NCBI RefSeq assembly: GCF_003391135.1
Contig: NZ_CP031455.1
Span: forward strand, 744,001 to 808,000
Direction: 5' to 3'
Source of the DNA: Streptoverticillium olivoreticuli subsp. olivoreticuli
Lineage (GTDB): Bacteria; Actinomycetota; Actinomycetes; Streptomycetales; Streptomycetaceae
DNA: 64,000 bases
In this document: positions 25,906 through 35,156 of the stretch, in pieces
Layout: each line of letters starts with the position of its first letter
Position numbering within the stretch: position 1 is the stretch's first letter
The notes under the pieces: generated by a model
What the model saw: the letters and a program-made list of their open reading frames with translations, nothing else
The model's database searches: none
What the model was told of the DNA's origin: nothing
Made by a program: the position numbers and the translations under genes

Positions 25906-28842
25906 ATGAGCGTGACCAGCAAGTCCTTGCCCGGCAGGGGCACATCGCACCCGGACCTGGAACTCAGGCTGCGGCGTGACCTCGAAGGCGAGGTCGCCTT
26001 CGACGACTACACACGGCACCTGTTCTCGCGGGACGCCAGCATGTACTCCATCACCCCGGCCGGTGTGGTCTTCCCGCGCCACGCCGACGATGTGGCCGCC
26101 GCGGTCAAGGCCGCCGCCGAGCACGGAGTCCCGCTGACTCCCCGCGGCGCGGCCACGAGCCTGGCCGGCCAGACGGTGGGACCGGGCCTGGTGGTGGACC
26201 TGTCACGCCATATGAACCGCATCATGGAGATCGATCCCGGAGGGTGCACGGCACTGGTCGAAGCCGGTGTCGTCCAGGACCAGTTGAACCGTGCGGCCGC
26301 GCCTCTGGGCCTGATGTTCGGCCCCGATACCTCGACGAGCAATCGCGCCACGCTCGGCGGGATGATCGGAAACAACTCGGCGGGCAGCGGATCGATCCGT
26401 TACGGCATGACGATCGACCACGTCCGCGAGCTCGACGTGGTCCTGGCCGATGGCGGCCGGACGCGTCTGGGCCCGCTCGACGCGACCGAATGGGCACGGC
26501 GTGCGTCCCTGTCCACATTGGAAGGCGAGATCCACCGGCGGCTCCCGGAGATCGTACGGGCGAACTCCACCGCCATCGCCGACGGGTTCCCACGGTTCTG
26601 GCGCCGGGCCGGCGGCTACCGGTTGGACCGTATCGCCCAGGAGGAGCGGCCCGACCTGTCCAAGCTCGTCGTGGGGTCCGAGGGCACCCTCGTGGTGGTC
26701 ATGCGCGCTCTGGTCGGCCTCGTCCCCAGACCCCACAGGACAGTGAGCGCCGTCGGGCACTTCACCTCGACCGCCACCGCGATCGCGGCCACCGAGGACG
26801 CCATGGCGTGCGATCCGGCAGCCGTCGAACTGATGGACCGCACCATCCTGGACCTGTCGCGCAAGAAGATCGAGTACGCGTCGCTCGGCCGGATCCTGGC
26901 CGGGAACCCGGGCGCCCTGCTGTTCGTGACCTTCTCCGGCGACGACGAAGCGGCCCTGCTCGGCCAGTTGGAACAGCTCACGACGCTGTGGAGGAAACAC
27001 GGCCACGGCTATCACACACTGCACGCGGTCACCCCTCAGCAGCAGAGCGCTCTGATGAAGGTGCGGAAGTCGAGCCTGGGCCTGCTCATGGCCGCGAGCG
27101 AGGGAACCAGGCGCCCGCTGGCCTTCGTCGAGGACACCGCGGTGGACCCCGCCCACCTGCCCGAATACACCCGGCGCTTCCAGGAAGTACTGGACCGGCA
27201 CGAACTCACCGCCGGGTTCTACGGGCACTGCTCCGTCGGCTGTCTGCACATCCGGCCCTTCGTGGACCTCAGCGACCCGGCGGAAGTGACGAAGATGCGC
27301 GCGGTGGCCGAGGAGATCAAGGATCTGGTCAAGGAGTACGGCGGGGCCAATTCCAGCGAGCACGGGGACGGTCTGGCACGCAGCGAGTTCAACCGGGAAC
27401 TGTTCGGCGACGAGCTGTACGAGGCCATGCGCCAGGTGAAGCACCTCTTCGACCCCGACAACCGGATGAACCCCGGCAAGATCGTGGACGCTCGGCCGAT
27501 GACGGACAATCTCCGGGACGCGGCGCTGCCACCCGCCGAGCGGTTCCGCACCCGGCTGGACTTCGAAGTCGTCGGCGGAATGCGCGGTGCCGCGGACCGC
27601 TGCATGAACATCGGCGTCTGCCGCAAGACCGATACCGGCGCCATGTGCCCGTCGTACATGGCGACGCGGCAGGAGGAGCACTCGACCCGCGGGCGCGCCA
27701 ATGCCCTCGTCAAGGCTCTCTCGGAACCGAACCCAAGGGAGGCACTCGGTGACGAGCGCCTCCACGAGGTGCTGGACCTGTGCCTGATGTGCAAAGCGTG
27801 CAAGAGCGAATGCCCCCTCGGGGTGGACATCGCCACCCTCAAGAGCGAAACGCTCTCGCACCACCACGACATCCACGGGGTGCCGCTGCGCTCCAGGATC
27901 TTCGGATCCATCAGGTTCCTCAACAAAGTGGGCTCGGCCGCAGCCCCGCTTTCCAACCTGCCAGGACGGATCACCCCTCTGCGGCGCCTGGCGGACAGCC
28001 TGCTGGGCATCACGCCGGCCCGCCCGTTGCCACGGTTCGAACGACGCAACCTCATACGGTGGTTCCGGCGCCGAGGCGGGAATCCCGCTCCGGCCCCCGC
28101 CGCCCAGGGACAGGTCACGTTCCTCGCGGATTCCTTCACGACCTACACCGAGCCGGGCATCGGGCAGGCCGCGATCGAGCTGCTCGAACAGGCGGGCTGG
28201 CAGGTCCGGCTGGCCAGTACGGGCTGCTGCGGCAGGTCCAGTCTGTCCAAGGGGCTGGTGGACAAGGCGAAGTCGAGCGCCCGCGACATGGCACATTCGC
28301 TCTTCGCCACCACACAACCGGGGTCACCGATCGTCGGCTGTGAACCGTCCTGCCTCATGACACTGCGCGATGAACACCTGGCGCTGCTCCCCGGTGATCC
28401 GAAGGTGAAGGACATCGCAGGCCGCGTACAGCAGGTCGAAGAGCTGCTGTACGCGGCCGTCAAAGAGGGGCGGCTGCACCTGCGCGAGGACTCGTGGCCG
28501 GCGGGCCGCAGGCTGCTGTATCACGGCCACTGCCATCAAAAGGCCGAGGTGGGCACCGCGGCGACCGTCGAGCTGCTCAAGCTGATCCCCGGAGCCCAGG
28601 TGGAGGAACTCGACGCCGGATGCTGCGGCATGGCGGGATCCTTCGGCTTCGAGTCCGAGCACTACGCCGTGTCCATGGCCGTGGGCGACGACCGGCTCTT
28701 CCCCGCCATCGAGGCAGAACCCCGTTCCACCGTCATCGTCGCCTCCGGGGCATCATGCCGACAGCAGATCTTCCACGGCGCCCGGCGTGATGCCTGGCAT
28801 CCCGTGCAGCTGATCCAGGAGGCGCGTTACCCGAACGGGTGA
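25906..28842 (+). CDS. Fused FAD-binding and Fe-S dehydrogenase (glycolate oxidase GlcD-GlcF-like / D-lactate dehydrogenase)
   Basis: A 978-residue D-2-hydroxyacid dehydrogenase combining the flavin and iron-sulfur subunits in one chain. The FAD_binding_4 domain comes first (LTPRGAATSLAGQTVGPGLVVDLS, GMIGNNSAGSGSIRYG), then an FAD-oxidase C domain (GFYGHCSVGCLHIRP, EHGDGLARSEFNRELFG). Two ferredoxin-like cysteine clusters (CMNIGVCRKTDTGAMCP and CLMCKACKSECP) and two CCG motifs (TGCCGRSS, AGCCGMAGS) follow. AAGGAG precedes ATG 25906. Next to a glyoxylate aminotransferase and an LctP permease, glycolate to glyoxylate is the likeliest reaction; D-lactate to pyruvate is the alternative. Confidence 0.9.
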   Translation: MSVTSKSLPGRGTSHPDLELRLRRDLEGEVAFDDYTRHLFSRDASMYSITPAGVVFPRHADDVAAAVKAAAEHGVPLTPRGAATSLAGQTVGPGLVVDLSRHMNRIMEIDPGGCTALVEAGVVQDQLNRAAAPLGLMFGPDTSTSNRATLGGMIGNNSAGSGSIRYGMTIDHVRELDVVLADGGRTRLGPLDATEWARRASLSTLEGEIHRRLPEIVRANSTAIADGFPRFWRRAGGYRLDRIAQEERPDLSKLVVGSEGTLVVVMRALVGLVPRPHRTVSAVGHFTSTATAIAATEDAMACDPAAVELMDRTILDLSRKKIEYASLGRILAGNPGALLFVTFSGDDEAALLGQLEQLTTLWRKHGHGYHTLHAVTPQQQSALMKVRKSSLGLLMAASEGTRRPLAFVEDTAVDPAHLPEYTRRFQEVLDRHELTAGFYGHCSVGCLHIRPFVDLSDPAEVTKMRAVAEEIKDLVKEYGGANSSEHGDGLARSEFNRELFGDELYEAMRQVKHLFDPDNRMNPGKIVDARPMTDNLRDAALPPAERFRTRLDFEVVGGMRGAADRCMNIGVCRKTDTGAMCPSYMATRQEEHSTRGRANALVKALSEPNPREALGDERLHEVLDLCLMCKACKSECPLGVDIATLKSETLSHHHDIHGVPLRSRIFGSIRFLNKVGSAAAPLSNLPGRITPLRRLADSLLGITPARPLPRFERRNLIRWFRRRGGNPAPAPAAQGQVTFLADSFTTYTEPGIGQAAIELLEQAGWQVRLASTGCCGRSSLSKGLVDKAKSSARDMAHSLFATTQPGSPIVGCEPSCLMTLRDEHLALLPGDPKVKDIAGRVQQVEELLYAAVKEGRLHLREDSWPAGRRLLYHGHCHQKAEVGTAATVELLKLIPGAQVEELDAGCCGMAGSFGFESEHYAVSMAVGDDRLFPAIEAEPRSTVIVASGASCRQQIFHGARRDAWHPVQLIQEARYPNG

Positions 28843-29059
28843 TGCCGTATGTGACTATCCACTCACCGTCCGCTTATCCTCCGTGTGGTCACGCCCAGAG
28901 GGCCGTGGATCAGACCGCGCGGACGCCGATGGTGCCAGTGCTGTGCATCCAGGAGCTCTTCAACCCTTCGTTCATCTCCGCCGCGCCGGCCCCGGCGGGG
29001 CAGTCCGCCGATCGCGGCGGGCGGCGCACCCCTCTCGTCCTGCTCCCGGAAGGCCGTCC

Positions 29060-30625
29060 ATGTTCCGCCCGACCCTCCTGACCGCCGTACGCGGAGCGGG
29101 AGAACACCCGGCTGTGGTCGACGACTACGGCACGGCCTCCTACCGTGACCTGGACCGGTGGTCCGACCGCATCGCGCATGATCTCGACGTGGCGGCCTGC
29201 GGGCACGAGCCGCACTGCACGGTGCTGCTGCTGCCCAACAGCGCGGCCTGGGTGGCGGGTTACCTCGGTGTGCTGAAGACAGGAGGCACGGTGGCGCCGT
29301 TGAACGCGGCGCTGACCGGCGCGGAGGTCGCCCGGATCCTGGTGACCGCGCGTCCGCGCACCGTGCTGACCACGGTGGAGCGTGCCGACGAGATCACCGC
29401 GCTGTGCGAACAGTTGAGCCTGGCCACCCGCGTTCAAACCCCGGGCCCCGTGCCCGCGCCACGAGCGGATGGGACGGAGCCGTCCATGAGGACGGTGCCG
29501 CAGGAGGGGCGGGGCAAGGCCGTCAGCGATCCGGGCGCCGCGTGTCTGATCATGCACACCTCGGGCAGCACCGGGGCCTGCAAGGGTGTGGTGCAGACCG
29601 GTACGGCCCTGCACCTGGTGGCGGACCAATGGCGCCAACAGCACCGTCTGCCCACCGATGTGGTGGCCGTACCGCTGCCGCTGGCGCACACCTACGGCCA
29701 TGTGGCCGCCGCCGCGACACTGCTGGCCGGGGCGACGCTGGTCGTGTCGTCCTCGAACGGGCCGGCCCGCTGGGCGGATCTGCTGGCCGACCGCCGTGTC
29801 ACGGTGGTCGAGGCCGTACCCACCATGTACACCCGCCTGCTCCGGCAGCCCGCCCTGGCCCCCGGGGCGCTGCCCGGTCTGCGCAGCTGCATCACCGGAG
29901 GACAGGGGGCCCCGCGCGTCCTGCGCGAGGAGTGGCAGCGGCGCACCGGAGTGGCGCTGGTGCAGAACTGGGGCATGACCGAACTGTCCGGGCCGGGTCT
30001 GTGTGCCGATACGGGCCGTCCCGAGTGCCTGGACAGCGTCGGGGTCCCGCTGCCCGGCCTGGAGGTCCGGCTGGCCGATCCGGCCGACCCCGGCGCCGAG
30101 GTGCGCTCCGGCGGTACCGGGGAGCTGTGGGTGCGCGGACCACAGGTCACCCCCGGCTACCGGGTCGACTCCCGGCAGGTCACCCCCGCCACGGACGGCG
30201 ACGGGTGGCTGCACACCGGCGACCTGGTCACCCGGGACGAGCACGGCTGCGTAACCATCGCCGGCCGGTGCAAGGACGTGATCATGACCGGCGGTTACAC
30301 CGTCCAGCCGGCCGAGGTCGAGGATGTCCTGCGCGCACACCCCGCGGTGCACGACGCCGCCGTGCTGGGACGCACCTGCCCCGAACGCGGCGAAGCCCCC
30401 CACGCTCTGGTGGTGCCGCACGGAACCGATCCGGTGCCCGTGGACGACCTGATCGCGCACTGCCGCAACGTCCTCGCCCGCTACAAAGTCCCCCGCACCA
30501 TCGGCTTCGTCCCCGTGTTGCCGCTCACCGCGGTCGGCAAGCTCGACCGAGCCGCCCTGCGGCGGCTGGCCGCCCCTTCCGTCATGGCGGCCCCGGCCGC
30601 ACCCACCGTCCTGGAGCAACCGTGA
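29060..30625 (+). CDS. AMP-dependent acyl-CoA synthetase / ligase
   Basis: A 521-residue adenylate-forming ligase activating a carboxylic acid as acyl-AMP and probably acyl-CoA. The phosphate loop is MHTSGSTGACKG, then NWGMTE (A5), GWLHTGDL (A7), and the catalytic lysine region LTAVGKLDRAAL near the C-terminus. It starts at ATG 29060 and ends in a GTGA overlap with the SDR gene. The three coupled genes (ligase, SDR, flavin monooxygenase) suggest activation, reduction and hydroxylation of one compound, possibly aromatic. The substrate is not readable from sequence. Confidence 0.87.
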   Translation: MFRPTLLTAVRGAGEHPAVVDDYGTASYRDLDRWSDRIAHDLDVAACGHEPHCTVLLLPNSAAWVAGYLGVLKTGGTVAPLNAALTGAEVARILVTARPRTVLTTVERADEITALCEQLSLATRVQTPGPVPAPRADGTEPSMRTVPQEGRGKAVSDPGAACLIMHTSGSTGACKGVVQTGTALHLVADQWRQQHRLPTDVVAVPLPLAHTYGHVAAAATLLAGATLVVSSSNGPARWADLLADRRVTVVEAVPTMYTRLLRQPALAPGALPGLRSCITGGQGAPRVLREEWQRRTGVALVQNWGMTELSGPGLCADTGRPECLDSVGVPLPGLEVRLADPADPGAEVRSGGTGELWVRGPQVTPGYRVDSRQVTPATDGDGWLHTGDLVTRDEHGCVTIAGRCKDVIMTGGYTVQPAEVEDVLRAHPAVHDAAVLGRTCPERGEAPHALVVPHGTDPVPVDDLIAHCRNVLARYKVPRTIGFVPVLPLTAVGKLDRAALRRLAAPSVMAAPAAPTVLEQP

Positions 30626-31479
30626 CCCTCACCGACACCCCTGCCACCCGCGACGCTGCCGCCGAGCTGGGAATCAATTCCCTGTTCGGGCTGCACGGGC
30701 GCACCGCCGTGGTCACCGGGGCCTCCCGGGGCATCGGCGCGGTCCTGGCCGAGGGACTGGCCGCTGCCCACGCATCGGTGGTCCTGATCGCCCGCTCCGC
30801 CCAGGGGTTGGAGCAGGTCGCCGACCGGATCCGGTCCGCCGGGGGAACCGCCTTTCCCGTGGCCTGCGACCTGACCGACCGCAGCCAGGCGGCGCAGGCC
30901 TGCCGGGAGGTCCTGGAGCGCACCGGCGGCGTGGACATCCTGGTCAACAACGCCGGCGGGCCGCTGTTCCAGGCCAAGTTCCTCGATGTACGCGAGGAAG
31001 GCTGGGACAAGGTCTTCGACCTCAACCTGACCAGCGTGGTGCGCATCACCCAGCTCCTGGGCCGCGACATGGTCGAGCGCGGGAGCGGCTCGGTGATCAA
31101 CATCTCCTCCATCGGCGCACTGCAGGAGTGGCCGGAGATCTCCCACTACTGCGCGGCCAAGGCCGCCCTGCTCAGCCTCACCCGCTCGCTGGCCGCGGAC
31201 TGGGCCCCGCGCGGGGTCCGCGTCAACGCGATCTGCCCCGGCTGGATCGACACCGACGTCAACCGCGCCTACACCGCCGACCCCGCCCGCCGCCGGGCCA
31301 CCGGCGCCGCCGCCGTACCGCTCGGCGGCTGGGCCCCGCCCGGCGACGTCCTGGGCACCACCGTGTGGCTGGCCTCCAATGCCTCACGGTTCGTCACCGG
31401 CGCGGTCATCCCCCTGGACGGCGGAAGCTCGGTCGGCATGCCCGCCCACCTGCGCGCCCAACTGGACCCCACCGCATGA
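30622..31479 (+). CDS. Short-chain dehydrogenase/reductase
   Basis: A 285-residue classical SDR: TGASRGIGAVLAEGL cofactor loop near residue 33, NNAGG motif, catalytic Ser in INISSIGAL, and YCAAK with the catalytic Tyr and Lys. The FVTGAVIPLDGGSSVGM ending is typical of the FabG-like group. The GTG start overlaps the ligase stop and its own TGA overlaps the monooxygenase ATG, so all three are translationally coupled. It likely oxidises or reduces an intermediate of that pathway. Confidence 0.88.
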   Translation: MTLTDTPATRDAAAELGINSLFGLHGRTAVVTGASRGIGAVLAEGLAAAHASVVLIARSAQGLEQVADRIRSAGGTAFPVACDLTDRSQAAQACREVLERTGGVDILVNNAGGPLFQAKFLDVREEGWDKVFDLNLTSVVRITQLLGRDMVERGSGSVINISSIGALQEWPEISHYCAAKAALLSLTRSLAADWAPRGVRVNAICPGWIDTDVNRAYTADPARRRATGAAAVPLGGWAPPGDVLGTTVWLASNASRFVTGAVIPLDGGSSVGMPAHLRAQLDPTA

Positions 31480-32669
31480 CCGACCTGATCATCGTCGGAG
31501 CCGGCCCGGCCGGTCTGGCCGCCGCCCTGCACGCCAAGGCCCTGGGACACCACCCCCTGCTCCTGGAGGCCGAGAGCGCCGGACGCGACCGGCGCGGCAG
31601 CCGCGCCATCTTCATCCATCGGCGTACCCTGGACCTGCTCGATGCCGCCCACCCCGGCCTGGGTCCGCGCATCGCCGCGGACGGCCTGGTCTGGCCGGTC
31701 AAACAGACCTTCTGGGCCGGCCGCAAAGTCTTCGAACGTGCCTACACCGCCGACCAGGTGCGCCGCGCTCCCTTCGCGAGCCTTCCCCAACCCGCCATCG
31801 AGCAGCATCTCCTGGACGCCTGTCGCACCGTCGGCGTCGATATCCGCTGGGACACCCCCGTCACCGCCGTACGGATCACCGGCGACACCGTCACCCTCCA
31901 CACCGCGGACAGCACCGTCCTGCACACCCCGTACCTGATCGCCGCCGACGGCGCCCGGTCCACCATCCGCACGAGCCTGGGCATCCGCCTGAGTGGCGGC
32001 ACCTCCCGCAAGGCGTTCGTCATCGCCGACGTCGCCGAGGATCCCGGCCTCCCGCTCCCGCCCGCCCGGGTCTTCCACTACCGCCATCCCGCAGCCCACA
32101 AGCGCAATGTCCTGCTCGTCCCGTTCCGGGGCGGCTGGCGCATGGACATCCAGTGCCGCCCCGACGACGACCCGGCACACCTCACCGACCGGGCTCCCCG
32201 ATTCGCCCACGCGCTGCTCGGGCCCGCCTACCGTGACCGCGTCACCTGGGCCTCCTCCTACCATTTCCGCCAACGCGTCGCCGAACAGTTCACCGACCCC
32301 CACCAGCGTGTCCTGCTGGCCGGCGAGGCCGCCCACCAGTTCCCGCCCTTCGGCGCACGCGGTATGAACTCCGGCATCGCCGACGCCCACGCCGCCGCCA
32401 CCGCCATCCACACCGCCCTCACCGCTCCCATTCCCCGCACCGCCCACGATGCCGTGCGCCACTACGCGGACCGGCGGCGTACCGCAGCTCTGCACAACTC
32501 CACCGCCGCTGCCACCGCCCTGGCCCACCTCGAAGCCGACCGACTCGCCATCCGCGCCCGCCAGTACGCTGCGGCCCTCCTCGCCCCCCGCTGGCCACGC
32601 GCCGGCCAATGGCTCGACGGCGCCCCCTACGGCCCCCGTCTCAACCACGCTCCCACCACCGGCTACTGA
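31476..32669 (+). CDS. FAD-dependent monooxygenase (PHBH/UbiH-like)
   Basis: A 397-residue group A flavoprotein hydroxylase. Seen: the dinucleotide motif IIVGAGPAGLAAALHAKALG (4-23), the DG motif AADGARSTIR (about 150) and the second FAD motif VLLAGEAAHQFPPFGARGMNSGIADA. This family hydroxylates aromatic rings or similar activated carbons using NAD(P)H and O2. It is the last gene of the coupled trio. No ring-cleavage dioxygenase is nearby, so the trio is not a complete catabolic pathway. Confidence 0.88.
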   Translation: MTDLIIVGAGPAGLAAALHAKALGHHPLLLEAESAGRDRRGSRAIFIHRRTLDLLDAAHPGLGPRIAADGLVWPVKQTFWAGRKVFERAYTADQVRRAPFASLPQPAIEQHLLDACRTVGVDIRWDTPVTAVRITGDTVTLHTADSTVLHTPYLIAADGARSTIRTSLGIRLSGGTSRKAFVIADVAEDPGLPLPPARVFHYRHPAAHKRNVLLVPFRGGWRMDIQCRPDDDPAHLTDRAPRFAHALLGPAYRDRVTWASSYHFRQRVAEQFTDPHQRVLLAGEAAHQFPPFGARGMNSGIADAHAAATAIHTALTAPIPRTAHDAVRHYADRRRTAALHNSTAAATALAHLEADRLAIRARQYAAALLAPRWPRAGQWLDGAPYGPRLNHAPTTGY

Positions 32670-32728
32670 CGCAGTACACAGCACTCGCCCGTCCGCCTCC
32701 GCCGCACCTACCTCGATGCGACGGGACG

Positions 32729-33112
32729 TCAGATGGGCTTCAGCTGCGTGCGCAAGAGGCAGAACTCGTTACCCTCGGGGTCGGCCAGGACATGCCAGCT
32801 CTCTTCTCCGGTCTGGCCGATGTCGACAGGTACGGCGCCCAGCGCGAGCAACCTTGCCAGCTCGGCTTCCTGGTCGCGGTCGGTGGCGTTGACATCGATG
32901 TGCAGCGGGAGCTTCCCGAGCCGGGGGTTGCGGCCCGCGCCGAAGACGAGGGTTGGCTGTGCTCCGCCGAATCCGATGCCGGGCGGGCCGATTTCGACGC
33001 TGCCGTCACTTTCTCGGGACAGCTCGACGTAGCCGAGGACGTCGCACCAAAATGCGGCCAGTCGGTCAGGGTCTTCCGCGTCGATGACGAGTTCACTGAT
33101 TCGGCATGCCAT
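32729..33112 (-). CDS. VOC superfamily (glyoxalase-like) protein
   Basis: A 127-residue protein of the vicinal oxygen chelate fold: ISELVIDAEDPDRLAAFWCDVLGY at the start, a middle HIDVNATDRDQEAELARLLALGA, and the ending HVLADPEGNEFCLL. These small proteins act as dioxygenases, lyases or drug-binding resistance proteins; the function here is unknown. ATG 33112 has a weak ribosome site; an upstream in-frame start would add about 42 unusual residues. Confidence 0.85.
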   Translation of the reverse strand: MACRISELVIDAEDPDRLAAFWCDVLGYVELSRESDGSVEIGPPGIGFGGAQPTLVFGAGRNPRLGKLPLHIDVNATDRDQEAELARLLALGAVPVDIGQTGEESWHVLADPEGNEFCLLRTQLKPI

Positions 33113-33275
33113 CCCGCGAGCATAGGTGCGGCGGCCCGGCCCTGTCCCCGTCCGAGCGGCACGATCCCCTGCGCCGCGGTCAATCGGCCCAATGGGTAAA
33201 TAAATCGAACACGCACGGTGAAAACGTGTAGCATCCATCCGTTTCCTTCATGCCTGACAAAGGACAGCAAAAGCT

Positions 33276-34184
33276 GTGAAGACGATCCGGAAGACCGCCA
33301 TGGCGGTGACCAGCGCCGCTCTGATCATGGGCCTGGCGGCGTGCGGCAGCGACACCAAGTCGTCGGAGGGCAAGGGCGGTTCCTCCGGCCGTCCCGGCGA
33401 CACGACCGGCAAGCGGGCCGACGCCCCCGCCGTACTGAAGGCAGCGCTGGAGAAGATGGCGCAGCAGAACTCGTACCGGACCGTCGAGACGGCGAAGACC
33501 GGTAACGAGTCCGAGTCCCGTGCCGAGATGACGTTCCAGAACGAGCCCGAGGCCACCGAGACCAAGACCTCCGGGGAGAAGTCGAAGGGCACCGCTTCCG
33601 GTGGCACCCATCTCCTGTCCATCGGCGGGGTGATGTACATGGCCACGAGCGACGTACCGGGCAAGTCCTGGTACACCATGGACGATCTCGACTCCGCCCC
33701 GAAGACGCCGGCACCGCCCCAGGGGAAGTCCGGGGAAAAGCCTGAGGAGAACCCCGGGCGGCGCGTCCAGGGCTCCATGAAGAAGTGGGTCAGCGCGCTG
33801 CTGGCCGCTTCCAAGGATCTCCGGCACGACGGCCGTGAGACGGTGAGTGGCCGTGCCACCGACCACTACCGGGGTACGGTCGTCCTCGCCGACCTGGAGC
33901 ACTACGAAGGCCCGGCCATGACGAAGGACTATCGGGACCTGTACCTGCTGCAGACCAAGAAATCCGGCATGGACAAGACGCAGATCGACGTCTGGGTCGA
34001 CGAGGAAGGCCTCATCGCCAAGGAGGAGGAGAAGGGCAGGTCTCCCAAGGGCGACGAGCGGATCACCGAGGAGTTCTCGGACTACGGCGTCGACCCCAAG
34101 ATCAAGGCACCCGACCGCAAGGATGTCGCGACGTGGTCGGAATACGTGGCATCGGCCGGCAAGAACTACCGGACGCACGGCTGA
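33276..34184 (+). CDS. Secreted lipoprotein, LppX/LprG-like fold suspected
   Basis: A 302-residue lipoprotein starting at GTG 33276 after AAAGGAC. The signal peptide is followed by the lipobox GLAAC, then a long charged, low-complexity Ser/Gly/Lys stretch. The core (NSYRTVETAKTG..., MYMATSDVPGKSWYTMDDLD, SGRATDHYRGTV, VWVDEEGLIAKEE) resembles the beta-rich lipoproteins of the mycobacterial LppX/LprAFG group that carry lipids, though the match is only by pattern. The gene is monocistronic with its own terminator. It probably sits on the outer face of the membrane. Confidence 0.8.
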   Translation: MKTIRKTAMAVTSAALIMGLAACGSDTKSSEGKGGSSGRPGDTTGKRADAPAVLKAALEKMAQQNSYRTVETAKTGNESESRAEMTFQNEPEATETKTSGEKSKGTASGGTHLLSIGGVMYMATSDVPGKSWYTMDDLDSAPKTPAPPQGKSGEKPEENPGRRVQGSMKKWVSALLAASKDLRHDGRETVSGRATDHYRGTVVLADLEHYEGPAMTKDYRDLYLLQTKKSGMDKTQIDVWVDEEGLIAKEEEKGRSPKGDERITEEFSDYGVDPKIKAPDRKDVATWSEYVASAGKNYRTHG

Positions 34185-34192
34185 GATGAGAG

Positions 34193-34230
34193 GGACGCAG
34201 GGCGCGACGTGGACAGTGCGCCCTGCGTCC
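34193..34230 (+). terminator. Terminator hairpin after the lipoprotein gene
   Basis: Perfect 13-bp stem GGACGCAGGGCGC (34193-34205) with GCGCCCTGCGTCC (34218-34230) over a 12-nt loop, beginning 9 bp after the lipoprotein stop. Confidence 0.75.
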
Positions 34231-34276
34231 AGTGACGTGAACAACGCTTGAGGGGCCACCCGGGCGGGCGTCGTCC

Positions 34277-34438
34277 TTCCGGTCTCGGGGCGAACTCGGT
34301 GGCGTAGCGGCTCATTGTCCGAATGGTCGCCTGCGCGGTCAGTTGCTGGTCGGCGGTGATCATGTCCCGCAGGTCGCGGAAGTACTGGACGTACAGGTCG
34401 GGCGTGAAGGTGCTGACGAGGCGCGCACCCTGCTCGGC
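34277..34438 (-). pseudogene. Remnant of a cupin-type protein (C-terminal fragment)
   Basis: Minus-strand frame with GARLVSTFTPDLYVQYFRDL, then AQATIRTMSRYATEFAP, the pattern seen at the end of small cupin-domain proteins (LL..TP.GFE.FF.E...ARYG.EFLGP). The cupin barrel itself is missing and the flanking frame is not protein-like. It abuts the LysR remnant, so this is a junction of two broken genes. Confidence 0.45.
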
Positions 34439-34815
34439 CGAGCACGCGAGCGCGTGGCCGCGGCGGCCGGTGCGGCGACCATCACCGTCGGCATCCTGGC
34501 CGACAGCTCCGACCGGGGCGCGACGCGGCTGGCGGCCGCGTGCCACCGACGCCCCTCGGGCGTCGAGGTCCGCGTCCGCGAGACCAACCTGACCGATCCA
34601 ACCTGCGACGTCGCCCTGGCCCTCGGGCCGTTCGACGAGACCGGTCCGACGGTACGCGAGCTGCGCGTCGACGCGGTGGGCGCGGTGATGCGCGCCGACG
34701 ATCCGCCGGCCCGCCGCGATCGTCTGGAACCGGCCGGCCAGCGCTGCTTCTGGCTCCCGGACGGCACCGCCCCCGTCAGGCGGTCGTCATCGCGACCGCC
34801 GTCTACCGCGACTGA
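34415..34815 (+). pseudogene. Degenerate LysR-family regulator fragment
   Basis: One frame reads TLLGRARERVAAAAG, TITVGILADSSDRGATRLAA, then GVEVRVRETNLTDPTC, DVALALGPFDETGPTVREL, DAVGAVMRADDPPARRDRLE and FWLPDGTAP. This is the effector-domain pattern of LysR regulators, but with gaps and no helix-turn-helix domain. Near the end the reading frame changes (RQAVVIATAVYRD then stop at 34815). It is clearly decayed. The region from here to 35156 holds no gene. Confidence 0.6.
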
Positions 34816-35100
34816 GCGCCAGAGGCCGACGGGCGGTCTCCGCCCTGCTGCCGATGGACACCACCGGCACCGCGATCACCTTTCGGCACGTTGGCCTAAA
34901 GCGGCCAACCTCAGCGCGGGCGGGCGCCCAGCCCCGCTCTTGTTGGCCGAAAACACCGGGTTACCCACCGTCCAGCCCCCATGCGGCCGCTCACTCCCCA
35001 ACACCCCCGTTCGCCTTCTCCCGCACCGGCTCCAGGCACACACCGAGCACTCGCCAACCCCCGCCCACCAGGCCCTTCTCTTCAAACAACCGTGGCCTGA

Positions 35101-35156
35101 TGTGACCCTTGTGACTCAAGTGACGAAAGGGAAATGATCCGCCTCCAAGGAGGATC
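35101..35156 (+). promoter_or_regulatory. Direct repeats and ribosome site ahead of the terpene operon
   Basis: Three copies of (T/A)GTGAC occur at a 9-bp period (35101-35106, 35110-35115, 35119-35124). Downstream, AAGGAGG precedes ATG 35157, and its GGAGGATCAT can fold back on ATGATCC-CCTCC (35134-35146), which might shield the ribosome site. These are the only notable signals in the 340-bp gap after the LysR remnant; functions are inferred. Confidence 0.35.
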
